This document shows positions 40,733 to 50,061 of a DNA stretch of 64,000 bases, one piece after another (within the stretch, counting starts at the first letter, position 1; every line of letters starts with the position of its first letter). A program made the position numbers and the translations under genes. Origin of the DNA: an uncultured Oscillospiraceae bacterium (GTDB lineage: Bacteria; Bacillota; Clostridia; Oscillospirales; Ruminococcaceae); the NCBI GenBank assembly GCA_910578255.1, contig CAJTQM010000004.1, positions 1 through 64,000 on the forward strand, given 5' to 3'. The notes below the pieces were generated by a model that saw nothing but the letters and a program-made list of their open reading frames with translations, was not told the origin of the DNA and did no database searches.

Positions 40733-41281
40733 GTGGGGGTTGGAACGGTCCAAAACTATGTAAAAATGATGTCGATGCAGCAAAAATGGCAGCAGCGGCA
40801 GCAGGGGATCGCCCTGGAACAGCAGACGGCCAATCTGCTGGAAAGCGCCGAAAAATCCGGATCGGACCAGGCGAACAGCGCCCGGCGGTCGGGCATCGCG
40901 GCAAAGCTGAAGGCAGGCAAGCGGCTTTCCCCCGGGGATTTGGCGTGGCTACAGCAGAACGATCCGGCGCTGTACATCCGGGCCAAGCAGATCGAGTTGG
41001 AGCGGTCGCAGCAAAAAAGCGCTTTGCAGCTGTGCAAAAGCCGGGAGCAGGCGGGGCAGGTGTACCGGCGGTTTTCCCAGTGGGCGGCCTGCGACGCGGT
41101 GACGGCGGTGCGCAAGGCTTCTACCGTGTCGGAACGGATGGAGATTTCGGAAAGCGGGCAGATGCGGCAGTCGGCGCTGCGCGAGGAGTACAGCCTGTTC
41201 AAGCGGACCACAAAATGGAAGAAGCTTCCGGTCCGCAAGCCGGTGAAAAACCGGTTCGGGCGGTGGGGGCGGCTGGCGTAG
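40733..41281 (+). CDS. Unknown basic helical protein next to flagellin
   Basis: I do not recognise this 182-residue protein. It is Gln/Arg/Ser-rich and helical, starting with a Met/Gln-rich segment (YVKMMSMQQKWQQRQQ), then KLKAGKRLSPGDLAWLQQND and PALYIRAKQIELERSQQKSA, and a very basic C-terminus (WKKLPVRKPVKNRFGRWGRL). No signal peptide or membrane helix is seen. It starts with GTG after GGGAGGT. It lies between the flagellin terminator and its own terminator (41296-41335), so it is a separate unit. The start LSPGDLAWLQQNDPALY resembles small motility-locus proteins only in context. Confidence 0.6.
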   Translation: MGVGTVQNYVKMMSMQQKWQQRQQGIALEQQTANLLESAEKSGSDQANSARRSGIAAKLKAGKRLSPGDLAWLQQNDPALYIRAKQIELERSQQKSALQLCKSREQAGQVYRRFSQWAACDAVTAVRKASTVSERMEISESGQMRQSALREEYSLFKRTTKWKKLPVRKPVKNRFGRWGRLA

Positions 41282-41295
41282 TCCGGCAAAAAGAG

Positions 41296-41335
41296 CGGCG
41301 AGACGGGGCCAGAGGGACCGTCCTGCCGTTTTTTT
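41296..41335 (+). terminator. Terminator after the unknown gene
   Basis: CGGC...ACGG pairs with CCGT...GCCG around a short loop, followed by seven T. Confidence 0.7.
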
Positions 41336-41565
41336 GCATAAATTTTAAAAAAATCCGCCAAAAAGGACTAGTCTTTTCTAAAATCATGTCGATAAAGATT
41401 TATGATGGGAGTTTGAATGAGGTAGACTGTAGAGAATTGCTCTTGCTCATTTCGAGGTTCCCTTGGATTACAACTGTAGATTTTCTCATTCCTTTATTTT
41501 TGGTAAAAGGAGGGATCCTTGTTTTTTTGCAACCATAATTTGAAAAAATGAGAGGAGCCAAATCT

Positions 41566-43317
41566 ATGCTTAAGAACATGAAAATAAAGATGAGCCTACT
41601 TTTGGGTTTCGGTATCACGCTGGTGCTTTCGGTGGCCATCGTTGTTGTTACGCTGTTTATGATGAGCGGACAGAAAACCAACTTCAGCAATGCAATTAGC
41701 CAAGAGGGACGCGCTACTTCTATCGTTTTAGAGTGCCGATTAAATGTACGCAATTCCATGGTCAACGGCTATGAGATGCTGGTGCGCCAAAACGCTTCGG
41801 TGACTCGGGAGAAGGAAGCTGCCATCAACAGCTATCTGGATGGCGTCGACAGCCTGCTTTCCGAGCTGCGCACGATTTACCCGCTGCGCGACAACCGGGT
41901 GGAGGAGTACGCGCAGCATATCAGCAAATGGCGCAGCCTGATGTCGCAGCTGGTCGGCGAGGTTGAGGCTGGCGATACAAACGGTGCAGTTGCGCTGCTG
42001 ACCGGAGACATCGCCGATACGCTGAGCGCCATGACCGATCTCACCGCGGGCATCAGCAATGACTTGAGCGCGGCGGAGAGCGAGGTCGTTTCCAAGGCAG
42101 AGCGGGATAGCCAGATTACTATTCTTGTGATCGCAGCGGTTTTGGTGATTGCCGTTATCTTCGTATTGATGCTTTCGACCAAAATCATCAAGAATATTAC
42201 GATTCCTACCGAGGAGGTCCACAATGCGCTGGTTGGCTACAGCGAGGGCAATCTGACGGTTCCAGTAAACTTCGAAAGCACCAACGAACTGGGCGAAATG
42301 TGCGAAGCGTTGCGCAAGAGCCAGCGGATTTTGGGTGGCGTCATCGAGGACGAGGCCTATCTGTTGGAGAAAATGGCCAACGGCGATTTCAATGTCAAGA
42401 GCAAGGATACTTCTTTGTATGTAGGTGCGCTCAGTTCTGTACTTGAGTCTTTGAGAGGACTGAAAAAGAATCTCAGCGGCACTTTGATGCAGATCCATCA
42501 GGCGGCGGAGCAGGTTTCCGCCGGATCCGATCAGGTTTCTGCCGGCGCGCAAGCGCTTTCTCAGGGCGCTACCGAGCAGGCGTCTTCTGTCCAGGAGTTG
42601 GCTGCCACGATTACCAAAATTTCTGAGCAGATCGCTTCTAACGCAGAGAGCGCGCAGAAAACCAGCAAGATGGCCAACGAGGTCGGCGAAGAGATTACTC
42701 GCAGCAATGAGCAGATGAAGGCGATGAACGCGGCCATGAGCGAGATCACCGCTAAGTCTCAGGAAATCGGGAAGATTATCAAAACGATTGAGGATATTGC
42801 GTTCCAGACCAATATTCTTGCGCTGAACGCTGCGGTTGAGGCAGCTCGCGCAGGTGCTGCCGGTAAGGGCTTTGCGGTTGTGGCCAACGAGGTTCGTAGT
42901 CTGGCCAGCAAATCTGCGGATGCTTCGAAGAATACGGCTGCTTTAATTGAGAATTCTCTGCAAGCTGTTGAGAACGGCGACCGGATTGCTACCGAGACGG
43001 CGCAGGCTTTGGAAAAGGTTGTAGAGGGTGCAGCGGAGATCACGTCGGTTATCGACCAGATCGCTTCCGCTTCTCAGCAGCAGGCTGACGCGGTGGTACA
43101 GATCACCGAAGGTATGGATCAGATTTCCAGCGTTATTCAGACCAACTCGGCTACTTCTGAGGAGTCTGCGGCTGCCAGTGAGGAATTGTCCGGTCAGGCA
43201 AATATGCTGAAGGAGTTGGTAGGCGGCTTTAAGTTGGAGGATGGCGGCGATACCTCTATGTCGGATTCGCTTTCTTACCAGGTCGTTCCGGATTCCTTTG
43301 GGAGTGACAAATATTAA
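41566..43317 (+). CDS. Methyl-accepting chemotaxis protein
   Basis: This 583-residue receptor has a first membrane helix (about 8-32, LLLGFGITLVLSVAIVVVTL), a periplasm-facing four-helix-bundle-type sensor (about 35-185), a second helix (about 190-210, ILVIAAVLVIAVIFVLM), a HAMP domain (about 212-265) and the signalling hairpin. The tip reads EDIAFQTNILALNAAVEAAR and AGAAGKGFAVVANEVRSLA. Several Glu/Gln methylation-type positions are visible on both arms. The C-terminus lacks a CheR-binding NWETF pentapeptide. The start at 41566 follows AGAGGAG. Its ligand is unknown. Confidence 0.95.
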   Translation: MLKNMKIKMSLLLGFGITLVLSVAIVVVTLFMMSGQKTNFSNAISQEGRATSIVLECRLNVRNSMVNGYEMLVRQNASVTREKEAAINSYLDGVDSLLSELRTIYPLRDNRVEEYAQHISKWRSLMSQLVGEVEAGDTNGAVALLTGDIADTLSAMTDLTAGISNDLSAAESEVVSKAERDSQITILVIAAVLVIAVIFVLMLSTKIIKNITIPTEEVHNALVGYSEGNLTVPVNFESTNELGEMCEALRKSQRILGGVIEDEAYLLEKMANGDFNVKSKDTSLYVGALSSVLESLRGLKKNLSGTLMQIHQAAEQVSAGSDQVSAGAQALSQGATEQASSVQELAATITKISEQIASNAESAQKTSKMANEVGEEITRSNEQMKAMNAAMSEITAKSQEIGKIIKTIEDIAFQTNILALNAAVEAARAGAAGKGFAVVANEVRSLASKSADASKNTAALIENSLQAVENGDRIATETAQALEKVVEGAAEITSVIDQIASASQQQADAVVQITEGMDQISSVIQTNSATSEESAAASEELSGQANMLKELVGGFKLEDGGDTSMSDSLSYQVVPDSFGSDKY

Positions 43318-43357
43318 GTTCGCGCCGATTGTTTTACATAGAAAGGTGTGATACGTG

Positions 43358-43543
43358 ATGGATGTTTTGGCTGCAGGAGCGTTAAGCATTGCCATGCATC
43401 AGACACAATTGGAGCAATATGCAAATATTGCTGTCATGAAAAAAGCAATGAATCTCCAAGAGTCGCAGGCAGCTGCCTTAATTGAGGATTTGCAGCAGTC
43501 GGTTCCATTCCCGGGAGATCACCAGTTGGATGTTTTAGCTTAA
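43358..43543 (+). CDS. YjfB-family putative motility protein
   Basis: This 61-residue protein fits the small YjfB family of Firmicutes: MDVLAAGALSIAMHQTQLEQ, then ANIAVMKKAMNLQESQAAAL and IEDLQQSVPFPGDHQLDVLA. Family members occur beside chemotaxis or flagellin genes and are sigma-D regulated in B. subtilis. Their function is unknown. The ATG at 43358 follows AAAGGTG. It lies between the receptor and its terminator at 43549. Confidence 0.8.
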   Translation: MDVLAAGALSIAMHQTQLEQYANIAVMKKAMNLQESQAAALIEDLQQSVPFPGDHQLDVLA

Positions 43544-43548
43544 GGATC

Positions 43549-43597
43549 AAGGCATTGGTGAGTGCCCATGAACTGGACACTATCCAATGCCTTTTTT
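43549..43597 (+). terminator. Terminator after yjfB
   Basis: AAGGCATTGG (43549-43558) pairs with CCAATGCCTT (43584-43593), followed by T residues. Confidence 0.85.
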
Positions 43598-43671
43598 CAT
43601 CAAGCCTTAATACGGTTTTCTTTTCTTTCCGGCCTGCTTGCCGAAAATTTAAAATGATACGTGGTTTTTGC

Positions 43672-43700
43672 TTGCATATTAACCGATCAATTGTTATGAT
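43672..43700 (+). promoter_or_regulatory. sigma-A promoter of cheV
   Basis: TTGCAT (43672-43677) and TATGAT (43695-43700) are spaced by 17 bases, 30 bases before the cheV start. Confidence 0.75.
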
Positions 43701-43730
43701 AAGGTAGAAGTGGAATGGGAGGGCTGTACT

Positions 43731-44648
43731 GTGCAACAGGAAAAAAACACGGAAATTTTGCTGGAAACGGGCACAAATGAATTTGAAGTAATGGAGTTTA
43801 TGATCGCCGGTCAGAATTATGGAATCAATGTGGCAAAGGTTCGGGAGATCATGATGGTTTGCCCTGTAAAGCCTATGCAAAAAGCGCAAAAGGATATCGA
43901 GGGTATTTTTAAGTCCAGAGATATGATTGTAACGGTCATTGATTTGGCAAGTTATTTGGGGCTTACGCCTTCAGAAGATCCGGAACGGGATATTTTCATT
44001 GTCACCAATTTTAACAACAATGATTTTGCGTTCCATGTCCATAAAGTGGTCGGAATCGAGCGTATTTCCTGGAAGCAGATCAATAAACCGGACAAAATCA
44101 TTTACGGCGGTGAAGAGGGCGTAGCCACTGGCATTGCCGACATAAACGGCCATCTGATCACCATATTGGATTTTGAAAAAATTGTTTCGGAGATCAGCCC
44201 CGAACTGGGTATTCAATATGAAGATCTGGAGAAACTCGGCCCCCGTGAACGCAGTGATAAGCCGGTGCTATTGGCAGAGGACTCGATGCTTTTGTCGAAA
44301 ATGATTGTAGAATCTCTGTCGCGGGCCGGTTATGTCAATCTGACCAAAACCGACAATGGCCAGGAGGCTTGGAATTTTTTACAGGAGGCCAAAGAATCTG
44401 GAGATCCGATCCGCGACCACGTTTGCTGTGTTGTCACGGATATTGAAATGCCTTTAATGGACGGCCACCGTTTATGTAAACTGATTAAAGAGGATCCGGT
44501 TTTGAAGGAACTTCCTGTCATTCTGTTCTCTTCTCTGATTAACGATGAGATTCGTCGTAAAGGAGAATCGGTGGGAGCAGATGCTCAGATTACAAAACCG
44601 GAAATTGCCAATTTGGTTACATTGATTGACAAGCTGATTTTAAAATAG
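43731..44648 (+). CDS. cheV: Chemotaxis coupling protein CheV
   Basis: This 305-residue protein joins a CheW-like domain (about 12-165; FMIAGQNYGINVAKVREIMM, GIFKSRDMIVTVIDLASYLG) to a receiver domain (about 175-305; VLLAEDSMLLSKMIVE, phosphorylated Asp in VVTDIEMPLMDGH, Lys in ITKPE). CheV couples receptors to CheA and tunes adaptation by phosphorylation. The GTG at 43731 follows GGGAGGG at 7 bases and is preferred to an upstream GTG. It has its own promoter and terminator. Confidence 0.93.
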   Translation: MQQEKNTEILLETGTNEFEVMEFMIAGQNYGINVAKVREIMMVCPVKPMQKAQKDIEGIFKSRDMIVTVIDLASYLGLTPSEDPERDIFIVTNFNNNDFAFHVHKVVGIERISWKQINKPDKIIYGGEEGVATGIADINGHLITILDFEKIVSEISPELGIQYEDLEKLGPRERSDKPVLLAEDSMLLSKMIVESLSRAGYVNLTKTDNGQEAWNFLQEAKESGDPIRDHVCCVVTDIEMPLMDGHRLCKLIKEDPVLKELPVILFSSLINDEIRRKGESVGADAQITKPEIANLVTLIDKLILK

Positions 44649-44675
44649 CTGTTTAAAATCGCTTGCAGAAACAAC

Positions 44676-44725
44676 AGAAAATAAGGGAAGAGACCATCAC
44701 AATGGTTTTCTTCCCTTATTTTTCT
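44676..44725 (+). terminator. Terminator of cheV
   Basis: AAAATAAGGGAAGA pairs with TCTTCCCTTATTTT across a loop that itself contains ACCAT/ATGGT, followed by T residues. Confidence 0.85.
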
Positions 44726-44889
44726 AAAAAATTCCGAAAAAATCCACAATTTTTGCAAGAATATGGTGGGAACCATTCTTCTTTTTTCCGGTGATTTCGC
44801 ATTTGGCTGTTGCATAGTTTTATGTTAGGAAGAATGTGGCAAAGTTTTGGAGATTTTCTGAAAAATCATAATAAAATTGGAGTTTATGG

Positions 44890-44918
44890 TTTACAAGAGG
44901 TCATTTATTCGCTATAAT
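44890..44918 (+). promoter_or_regulatory. sigma-A promoter of the fliE-flhA operon
   Basis: TTTACA (44890-44895) and TATAAT (44913-44918) have 17-base spacing. No other strong promoter is seen in the next 19 kb. Confidence 0.8.
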
Positions 44919-45013
44919 GTAGGAGACAATGTATGTAGTCAAAACCTATTTTGTGTTCGTTGTAAATCTCTAAGAATCTTCATATTTCATGATCAGTTTT
45001 GGAGGACAAAAAC

Positions 45014-45316
45014 ATGTATTTAGTTCCTTTAAGCAGTTTAACGCCTATTACCAGTATTCAGGATGTACCGGAAAACACGACGTCTGAGGCGGGAAGCGGT
45101 TCGTTCAAAAGCATTATGAAGGACGCTTTGAATACCTTACAGGAAAGCCAGAAGGCTGCGGCGGAGGATTCTTATAATCTGGCCATGGGCGATATTTCCA
45201 GTCTTCATTCCCTGATGATTAATTCCGCGATGGAAGCCACGGCAGTGGAAACGGTTGTACAGCTTACCTCCCGTGCGGTAAGTACTTATAAAGAGATTAT
45301 GCAAATGCAGATCTAG
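45014..45316 (+). CDS. fliE: Hook-basal body protein FliE
   Basis: This 100-residue protein connects the MS ring to the rod. It has GSFKSIMKDALNTLQESQKA and AEDSYNLAMGDISSLHSLMI with the closing VVQLTSRAVSTYKEIMQMQI typical of FliE. The ATG at 45014 follows TTGGAGGAC. It is the first gene of the long operon, separated here from flgB and flgC. Confidence 0.93.
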   Translation: MYLVPLSSLTPITSIQDVPENTTSEAGSGSFKSIMKDALNTLQESQKAAAEDSYNLAMGDISSLHSLMINSAMEATAVETVVQLTSRAVSTYKEIMQMQI

Positions 45317-45369
45317 ACCGAAAAATAAGAAGGAAAAAAATCAGTACTTAATGGGTTGGTAAAAAGTCT

Positions 45370-46968
45370 ATGAAAATCAACTTTAAGGAAATTTTAGAAC
45401 ATATCAAAGAATTCTGGAAAAAGTTGTCCGAAAAAAGCAAAAAATTGTTTTTTATCATCAGCGGGACTGTACTGGCCATCATTGTTTTGGTATCGCTTTT
45501 TTCATGGTACGCCAAATCCCAATACCGGGTTATTTTTCCCGGCATGAGCGATGAGGAGAAGGCGCAGGTCTATGCGACCTTGCAGGAAATGAACGTAAAG
45601 GCCAAGGTCGATTTAAGCGGACAGGTCCTGGTCCCACAGAGCGAGTGGGATGACCTGGTTTTCCAGCTGAACGCTGCGGGATATCCGAAAACAACGCTGA
45701 GTTACGACACTTTTACCAGTTCCACCGGCTTTACCTCTACAGAGTTTGAAAAGCGGACGGCGCTTCTTTATCAGGCGCAGGACCGTATGCAGCAGACACT
45801 GCTGCGGCAGGAGGGAATTGCTGAGGCCACGGTAACCTTTACCGTTCCTGAAACAAGCAACTATATCTGGGACCAGTCCCAACAAAAGGAGAGCACTGCC
45901 GGCGTTACGGTGCTGATGAAGGCCGGCTACGAGTTGAATCCGGAGAGGGTTTCCGCCATCAAGCATTTGGCGTCAACCTCGGTTCCAAACCTGAGCGCAG
46001 ACAATGTGGTGGTAGTGGACGCGGCTACCGGGGTCGAAATGGTTGGGTTGGAGGATCCGGCAAGTTCCGGCTATTACAGCGTTCAGCGGATGGATTTTGA
46101 ACGACAGGTCAGCAAACAGATTGAGGATAAAATAAAGCGGCTTCTCTCCAGCAGATATGGCGCTGACGGTGTTACCGCTGTTGCAACCGTTGCGATTGAT
46201 TATTCCAAAATGGTTTCGGAGACCAAAGAATACATCGATCAGAACAACAGCGGCAGCGGGGTCAGAAATTATTTGGAAGAGGATTATTCGCTCAACGGAA
46301 ACGTACCGGTAGAAGGCATTGTGGGCGAGGAGAACAATACGGACGCGCCGCCGATTTATCCCAACGACGATGGAACCGGGGACGGCTCCGCCACCAACTA
46401 TCATCGGGAAATCAAGTACGATGTGGGATATGTGCTGACCCAAATTGAGAAGGGCGAACCGATTTTGCAAAAGGCGTCGGTGGCTGTCATCGTAGACGAT
46501 CCTGCGTTTGACGCGGAGGTTGAAGAGATGCTGGTCGGACTGATCTCGAAGGCGGTAAACATCACGTCTGATAATATCCGGGTGACCAATCTGAACTTCA
46601 GCCAGCCAGGAGAAGAGCCGGTTCCCAACGGATGGATTTTTGGTCAGCGGACGTGGCTCTTGATCGGCCTAGGGTGCCTTATCCTGTTCCTGATTTTGGT
46701 ACTGATCTTTGTACTGCTGTTTCGCCGGGCGAAAAAACGCCGTGACCGGGAGGAAGAGGAAGCGCTTTTGCAGGAAGAGGAAGAGCGGCAGCGGCAGCTT
46801 AATCTTGAAAAAGAAATTGAAGATCATAAACGGCAGCTTCAGAATGAGGCAATGGCAACAGCGCAGACAAAAGAAAACGCCATTACAGAAGAGGTTCGGA
46901 ATTTTGCGAAGGAGAATCCCGAAATTGCTGCGGCCTTGCTTCGCTCTATGATGCGGGAGGAGGGGTAA
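45370..46968 (+). CDS. fliF: Flagellar MS-ring protein FliF
   Basis: This 532-residue protein forms the membrane ring on which the flagellum is built. Two membrane helices are visible, about 26-46 (LFFIISGTVLAIIVLVSLFS) and about 425-448 (WLLIGLGCLILFLILVLIFV). Between them are the ring-building motifs QYRVIFPGMSDEE, AQDRMQQTLLRQEGIAEATV and HLASTSVPNLSADNVVVVD. The C-terminus (about 450-532) is a charged coiled region ending NPEIAAALLRSMMREEG, the FliG-binding helix. Length is typical. Confidence 0.96.
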   Translation: MKINFKEILEHIKEFWKKLSEKSKKLFFIISGTVLAIIVLVSLFSWYAKSQYRVIFPGMSDEEKAQVYATLQEMNVKAKVDLSGQVLVPQSEWDDLVFQLNAAGYPKTTLSYDTFTSSTGFTSTEFEKRTALLYQAQDRMQQTLLRQEGIAEATVTFTVPETSNYIWDQSQQKESTAGVTVLMKAGYELNPERVSAIKHLASTSVPNLSADNVVVVDAATGVEMVGLEDPASSGYYSVQRMDFERQVSKQIEDKIKRLLSSRYGADGVTAVATVAIDYSKMVSETKEYIDQNNSGSGVRNYLEEDYSLNGNVPVEGIVGEENNTDAPPIYPNDDGTGDGSATNYHREIKYDVGYVLTQIEKGEPILQKASVAVIVDDPAFDAEVEEMLVGLISKAVNITSDNIRVTNLNFSQPGEEPVPNGWIFGQRTWLLIGLGCLILFLILVLIFVLLFRRAKKRRDREEEEALLQEEEERQRQLNLEKEIEDHKRQLQNEAMATAQTKENAITEEVRNFAKENPEIAAALLRSMMREEG

Positions 46969-46969
46969 T

Positions 46970-47974
46970 ATGGCACAGCAGAAGCTTTCCTCTATCCAAA
47001 GGGCTGCGACGGTTATTGTCGCGTTGGGCGCCGATTGCGCCTCCGGCGTTTACAAGTATTTAAAGGAGGACGAGGTCGAGCAGCTTTCTTTGGAAATCGC
47101 CAAGCTGGACCGGTTGGCTCCTGAGGATATGCAGGGCACCATTGAGGATTTCTATGGCCTTTGCGTAACCCAAAAAGTGATCAACGAAGGCGGCGTGATC
47201 TACGCGCGGGACGTGCTGGAGCGGGCTTTTGGCTCGCAGCTTGCCTCCTCTTACATGGAACGCCTTTCCCAGTCTTTACATACCAAGGCCTTTGAATTTG
47301 TCAGAAAAGCCGACTACAAAAACTTACAGATGATGCTGCAAAACGAGCATCCGCAGACGATTGCGCTGGTGTTATCCTATGCAAAGTCTGAGCAGGCGGC
47401 GCAGATTATTGCGGAACTGCCCCGGAATACCCAGCTGGATGTAATCGAGCGTATTGCGGGGCTTGACCGCGTTTCGCCGGAGATGATCAGCATTGTGGAA
47501 AAAACGCTGGAGAAGCGCTTCTCCAACATCGCTTCTACCGATCAGGTGGAGGTGGGCGGCATCCCCTACATCGCGGAGATCATGAACCGCGTGGACCGCT
47601 CTACCGAGAAATATATTTTCGACGCCCTCGACGAGAAAGACGCCGCCTTGTCGGATGAGATCCATAAGCTGATGTTTGTCTTCGAGGATATCATCAACCT
47701 CGACAGCATGGCGATTCAGCGCTTTATCCGCGAGGTGGATACCAAGGATCTGGCGGTTGCATTAAAGGCCGCAAACGAAGAGGTCAAACAGGTCATCCTC
47801 AAAAACATGTCTACCAGAATGCGGGATACCATCGAGCAGGATATCAAATATCTGCAAAATATCCGTATGCGCGATGTGGAAGAGGCACAGCAGAAAATTG
47901 TGGATATTATCCGTCAGTTGGAGTCTGCTGGTGAGATCGTAGTTGCAAGAGGAGGGGATGATGTCCTTGTCTAA
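46970..47974 (+). CDS. fliG: Flagellar motor switch protein FliG
   Basis: This 334-residue rotor protein has the N-terminal FliF-binding domain (LSSIQRAATVIVALGADCAS), the middle domain with ALVLSYAKSEQAAQIIAELP (EHPQT motif just before) and the C-terminal torque domain with DLAVALKAANEEVKQVILKN and DTIEQDIKYLQNIRMRDVEE. Charged residues that face the stator are present. It follows fliF by one base with GGAGGAGGGG, and its last 14 bases overlap fliH. Confidence 0.97.
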   Translation: MAQQKLSSIQRAATVIVALGADCASGVYKYLKEDEVEQLSLEIAKLDRLAPEDMQGTIEDFYGLCVTQKVINEGGVIYARDVLERAFGSQLASSYMERLSQSLHTKAFEFVRKADYKNLQMMLQNEHPQTIALVLSYAKSEQAAQIIAELPRNTQLDVIERIAGLDRVSPEMISIVEKTLEKRFSNIASTDQVEVGGIPYIAEIMNRVDRSTEKYIFDALDEKDAALSDEIHKLMFVFEDIINLDSMAIQRFIREVDTKDLAVALKAANEEVKQVILKNMSTRMRDTIEQDIKYLQNIRMRDVEEAQQKIVDIIRQLESAGEIVVARGGDDVLV

Positions 47975-48701
47975 GGTGATTAAGCCGGTTCATCTGGTCA
48001 CCTCTGACGAAGTGGTACAGATCCCGGACGCACCGCTTCTGCTGGAAAATCAGGAAGAAGAGGAAATCTCCGAATCGAATGAAAAACAGCTGGTCACTGA
48101 AGAACAAATCAGGCATACAATAGAAAAGAACGCTTTGGAAAAAGCGAACGAGATGTCCCACAAGATTTTGCAAAGCGCTCGGCTGGAGCGGGAAACGCTG
48201 ATTGCCCAGGCGCAGGAAGACGCCAAGCGAATCCGAATAGAGGCCCAGCAGTCCGCCTATCAAAAGGTCTTGGAGGAAAAGCACCAGCAGATAGACGAAT
48301 GCATTTCCAGGGTGAATCTTTTGCTGGAGGATCTGCAAAAACAGCAGCAGAGCTTTTTGCAGCAGTATGAAGACGGACTGTTTTCTCTGGCCTTGGAAAT
48401 TGCGGAAAAGGTGGTCAGAACATCGATTCCTCAGCATGAGGAGCTAATGGTCCCCTTGGTGCGCGAAGCGGTTTCCGCCGTAAAAAACGCCGATTGGATT
48501 GGGGTGGAAATCTCGGATCAGCTGCCCAAGCTGGTAGAAGCGCTGAAGCAGGAATTTGCCGCCTGGAAGTCCATCCAGGTATCCGCAGCCGAATTACCGG
48601 TGGATGGGTGCCTTGTGAATACGCCGGATGGCGTGGTGGACGCTTCCGCTTCGGTTCAGTTGGAAAATCTGAAGGTTTTATTCGAAAAATCCATGGGTTA
48701 A
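47961..48701 (+). CDS. fliH: Flagellar export regulator FliH
   Basis: This 246-residue protein links the FliI ATPase to the C ring. The N-terminal half is acidic and Glu/Gln-rich; a long coiled coil (about 45-130) includes ILQSARLERETLIAQAQED; the C-terminal FliI-binding domain has FSLALEIAEKVVRTSIPQHE and LPVDGCLVNTPDGVVDASAS. It starts at the second of two tandem ATG codons, 5 bases after GGAGG, inside the end of fliG. Confidence 0.88.
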   Translation: MSLSKVIKPVHLVTSDEVVQIPDAPLLLENQEEEEISESNEKQLVTEEQIRHTIEKNALEKANEMSHKILQSARLERETLIAQAQEDAKRIRIEAQQSAYQKVLEEKHQQIDECISRVNLLLEDLQKQQQSFLQQYEDGLFSLALEIAEKVVRTSIPQHEELMVPLVREAVSAVKNADWIGVEISDQLPKLVEALKQEFAAWKSIQVSAAELPVDGCLVNTPDGVVDASASVQLENLKVLFEKSMG

Positions 48702-48722
48702 CGGTATAGGAGGGAGCAAAGC

Positions 48723-50048
48723 TTGACAAGAAATCAACCTGTTTTGGATCTGTCCGCATACAGGCAGCTGATCCGGCTGAGCGACCTTTATACATACAAA
48801 GGCAAAATCAACAAAATCATGGGGCTGACGGTAGAAGCGACCGGGTTGATCTGCAATATCGGCGATATCTGCAAAATTCAGGTCAACGAAAACCAGACCA
48901 TTTTGGGAGAGGTCGTGGGCTTAAAGGAAAATATCGTTCAGCTGATGCCTTATCAGGAAATTGACGGAATCGGGTCGGATAGCATTGTGGTCAACACCGG
49001 TGACAAGCTGGAAATCGGCGTCTGCGACGCCATGACCGGCCGGGCGATCGACGCGCTGGGCAATCCCATCGACGGCGGTCCTCCTATCGAGGCGACCGAT
49101 TGGTATCCTATTAACGGCACCCACTCCAACCCGATGAACCGTCCGCCGATTTCGGAAGTAATGGAATTGGGTGTCAAGGCGATCGACGGCCTTTTGACGA
49201 TGGGAAAAGGGCAGAGAATGGGCATTTTCGCCGGAAGCGGCGTGGGAAAAAGTACGCTGATGGGCATGATCGCCCGCAATGTCAAGGCGGATATCAACGT
49301 TATTGCCCTGGTGGGCGAGCGTGGCCGTGAGGTTGTGGAGTTTATCAACCGGGATTTGGGTCCCGAGGGCATGAGCCGAACGGTTTTGGTCATCGCAACG
49401 TCGGATCAGCCGGCTATGATGCGTTCAAAATGCTCGCTGACTGCCACCGCTATTGCGGAATACTTCCGGGACCAGGGCAAGGATGTCCTGCTGATGATGG
49501 ATTCTCTCACCCGTTTTTGCATGGCTCAGCGGGAAATTGGCCTGTCCACCGGCGAGCCGCCGGTTGCCCGAGGATACACCCCTTCCATTTATACGGTGCT
49601 GCCAAAGCTTTTGGAGCGGTCGGGGAATTTTGAGAGAGGTTCCATTACCGGGATTTACACGGTTCTGGTGGAAGGCGACGACACCAACGAGCCGATTTCC
49701 GATACGGTCCGAGGCATTGTAGACGGTCACATCGTTCTTTCCCGAAAGGTGGCGATGCGCAACCATTATCCTGCCATTGATATTCTGCCCAGCATCAGCC
49801 GTTTGATGAGCAGCATCGTGGCGCCGGAGCATCAGCGGGCAGCGGGAAAAATCCGGCAGATGATGTCGGTTTACCAGGAAAATACCGACTTGCTTTCCAT
49901 CGGCGCTTATAAAAGTGGAAGTAACCCGGAACTGGATGAGGCGATTCGCCATATGGACGCCATTAACGGACTTTTGCAGCAGTCGGTGGGAAAGAAAGAA
50001 GCGTTTCAAGATACCGTTACGCAGATGGAAGAGATTGTGGAGAGTTAA
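48723..50048 (+). CDS. fliI: Flagellum-specific ATPase FliI
   Basis: This 441-residue F1-beta-like ATPase powers unfolding of export substrates. Walker A is GSGVGKST at about 171-178, Walker B is DVLLMMDSLTRFC, and GERGREVVEF and RGYTPSIYTVLPKLLERSG follow the FliI pattern. The start is TTG, seven bases after AGGAGGGA. fliJ is 13 bases downstream. Confidence 0.97.
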   Translation: MTRNQPVLDLSAYRQLIRLSDLYTYKGKINKIMGLTVEATGLICNIGDICKIQVNENQTILGEVVGLKENIVQLMPYQEIDGIGSDSIVVNTGDKLEIGVCDAMTGRAIDALGNPIDGGPPIEATDWYPINGTHSNPMNRPPISEVMELGVKAIDGLLTMGKGQRMGIFAGSGVGKSTLMGMIARNVKADINVIALVGERGREVVEFINRDLGPEGMSRTVLVIATSDQPAMMRSKCSLTATAIAEYFRDQGKDVLLMMDSLTRFCMAQREIGLSTGEPPVARGYTPSIYTVLPKLLERSGNFERGSITGIYTVLVEGDDTNEPISDTVRGIVDGHIVLSRKVAMRNHYPAIDILPSISRLMSSIVAPEHQRAAGKIRQMMSVYQENTDLLSIGAYKSGSNPELDEAIRHMDAINGLLQQSVGKKEAFQDTVTQMEEIVES

Positions 50049-50061
50049 TTAGGAGACTTTT

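Larger units (their letters stand above)
44649..45013 (+). other. 365-base intergenic region before fliE
   Basis: It holds the cheV terminator (44676-44725), an AT-rich stretch without genes, the sigma-A promoter of the large operon (44890-44918) and a leader of about 85 bases. No riboswitch consensus is visible. Confidence 0.6.

Noticed and set aside
41380..41410. sigma-28 promoter before the chemoreceptor (GTCGATAA resembles the -10 box)
   Set aside because: No TAAA at the right spacing upstream.
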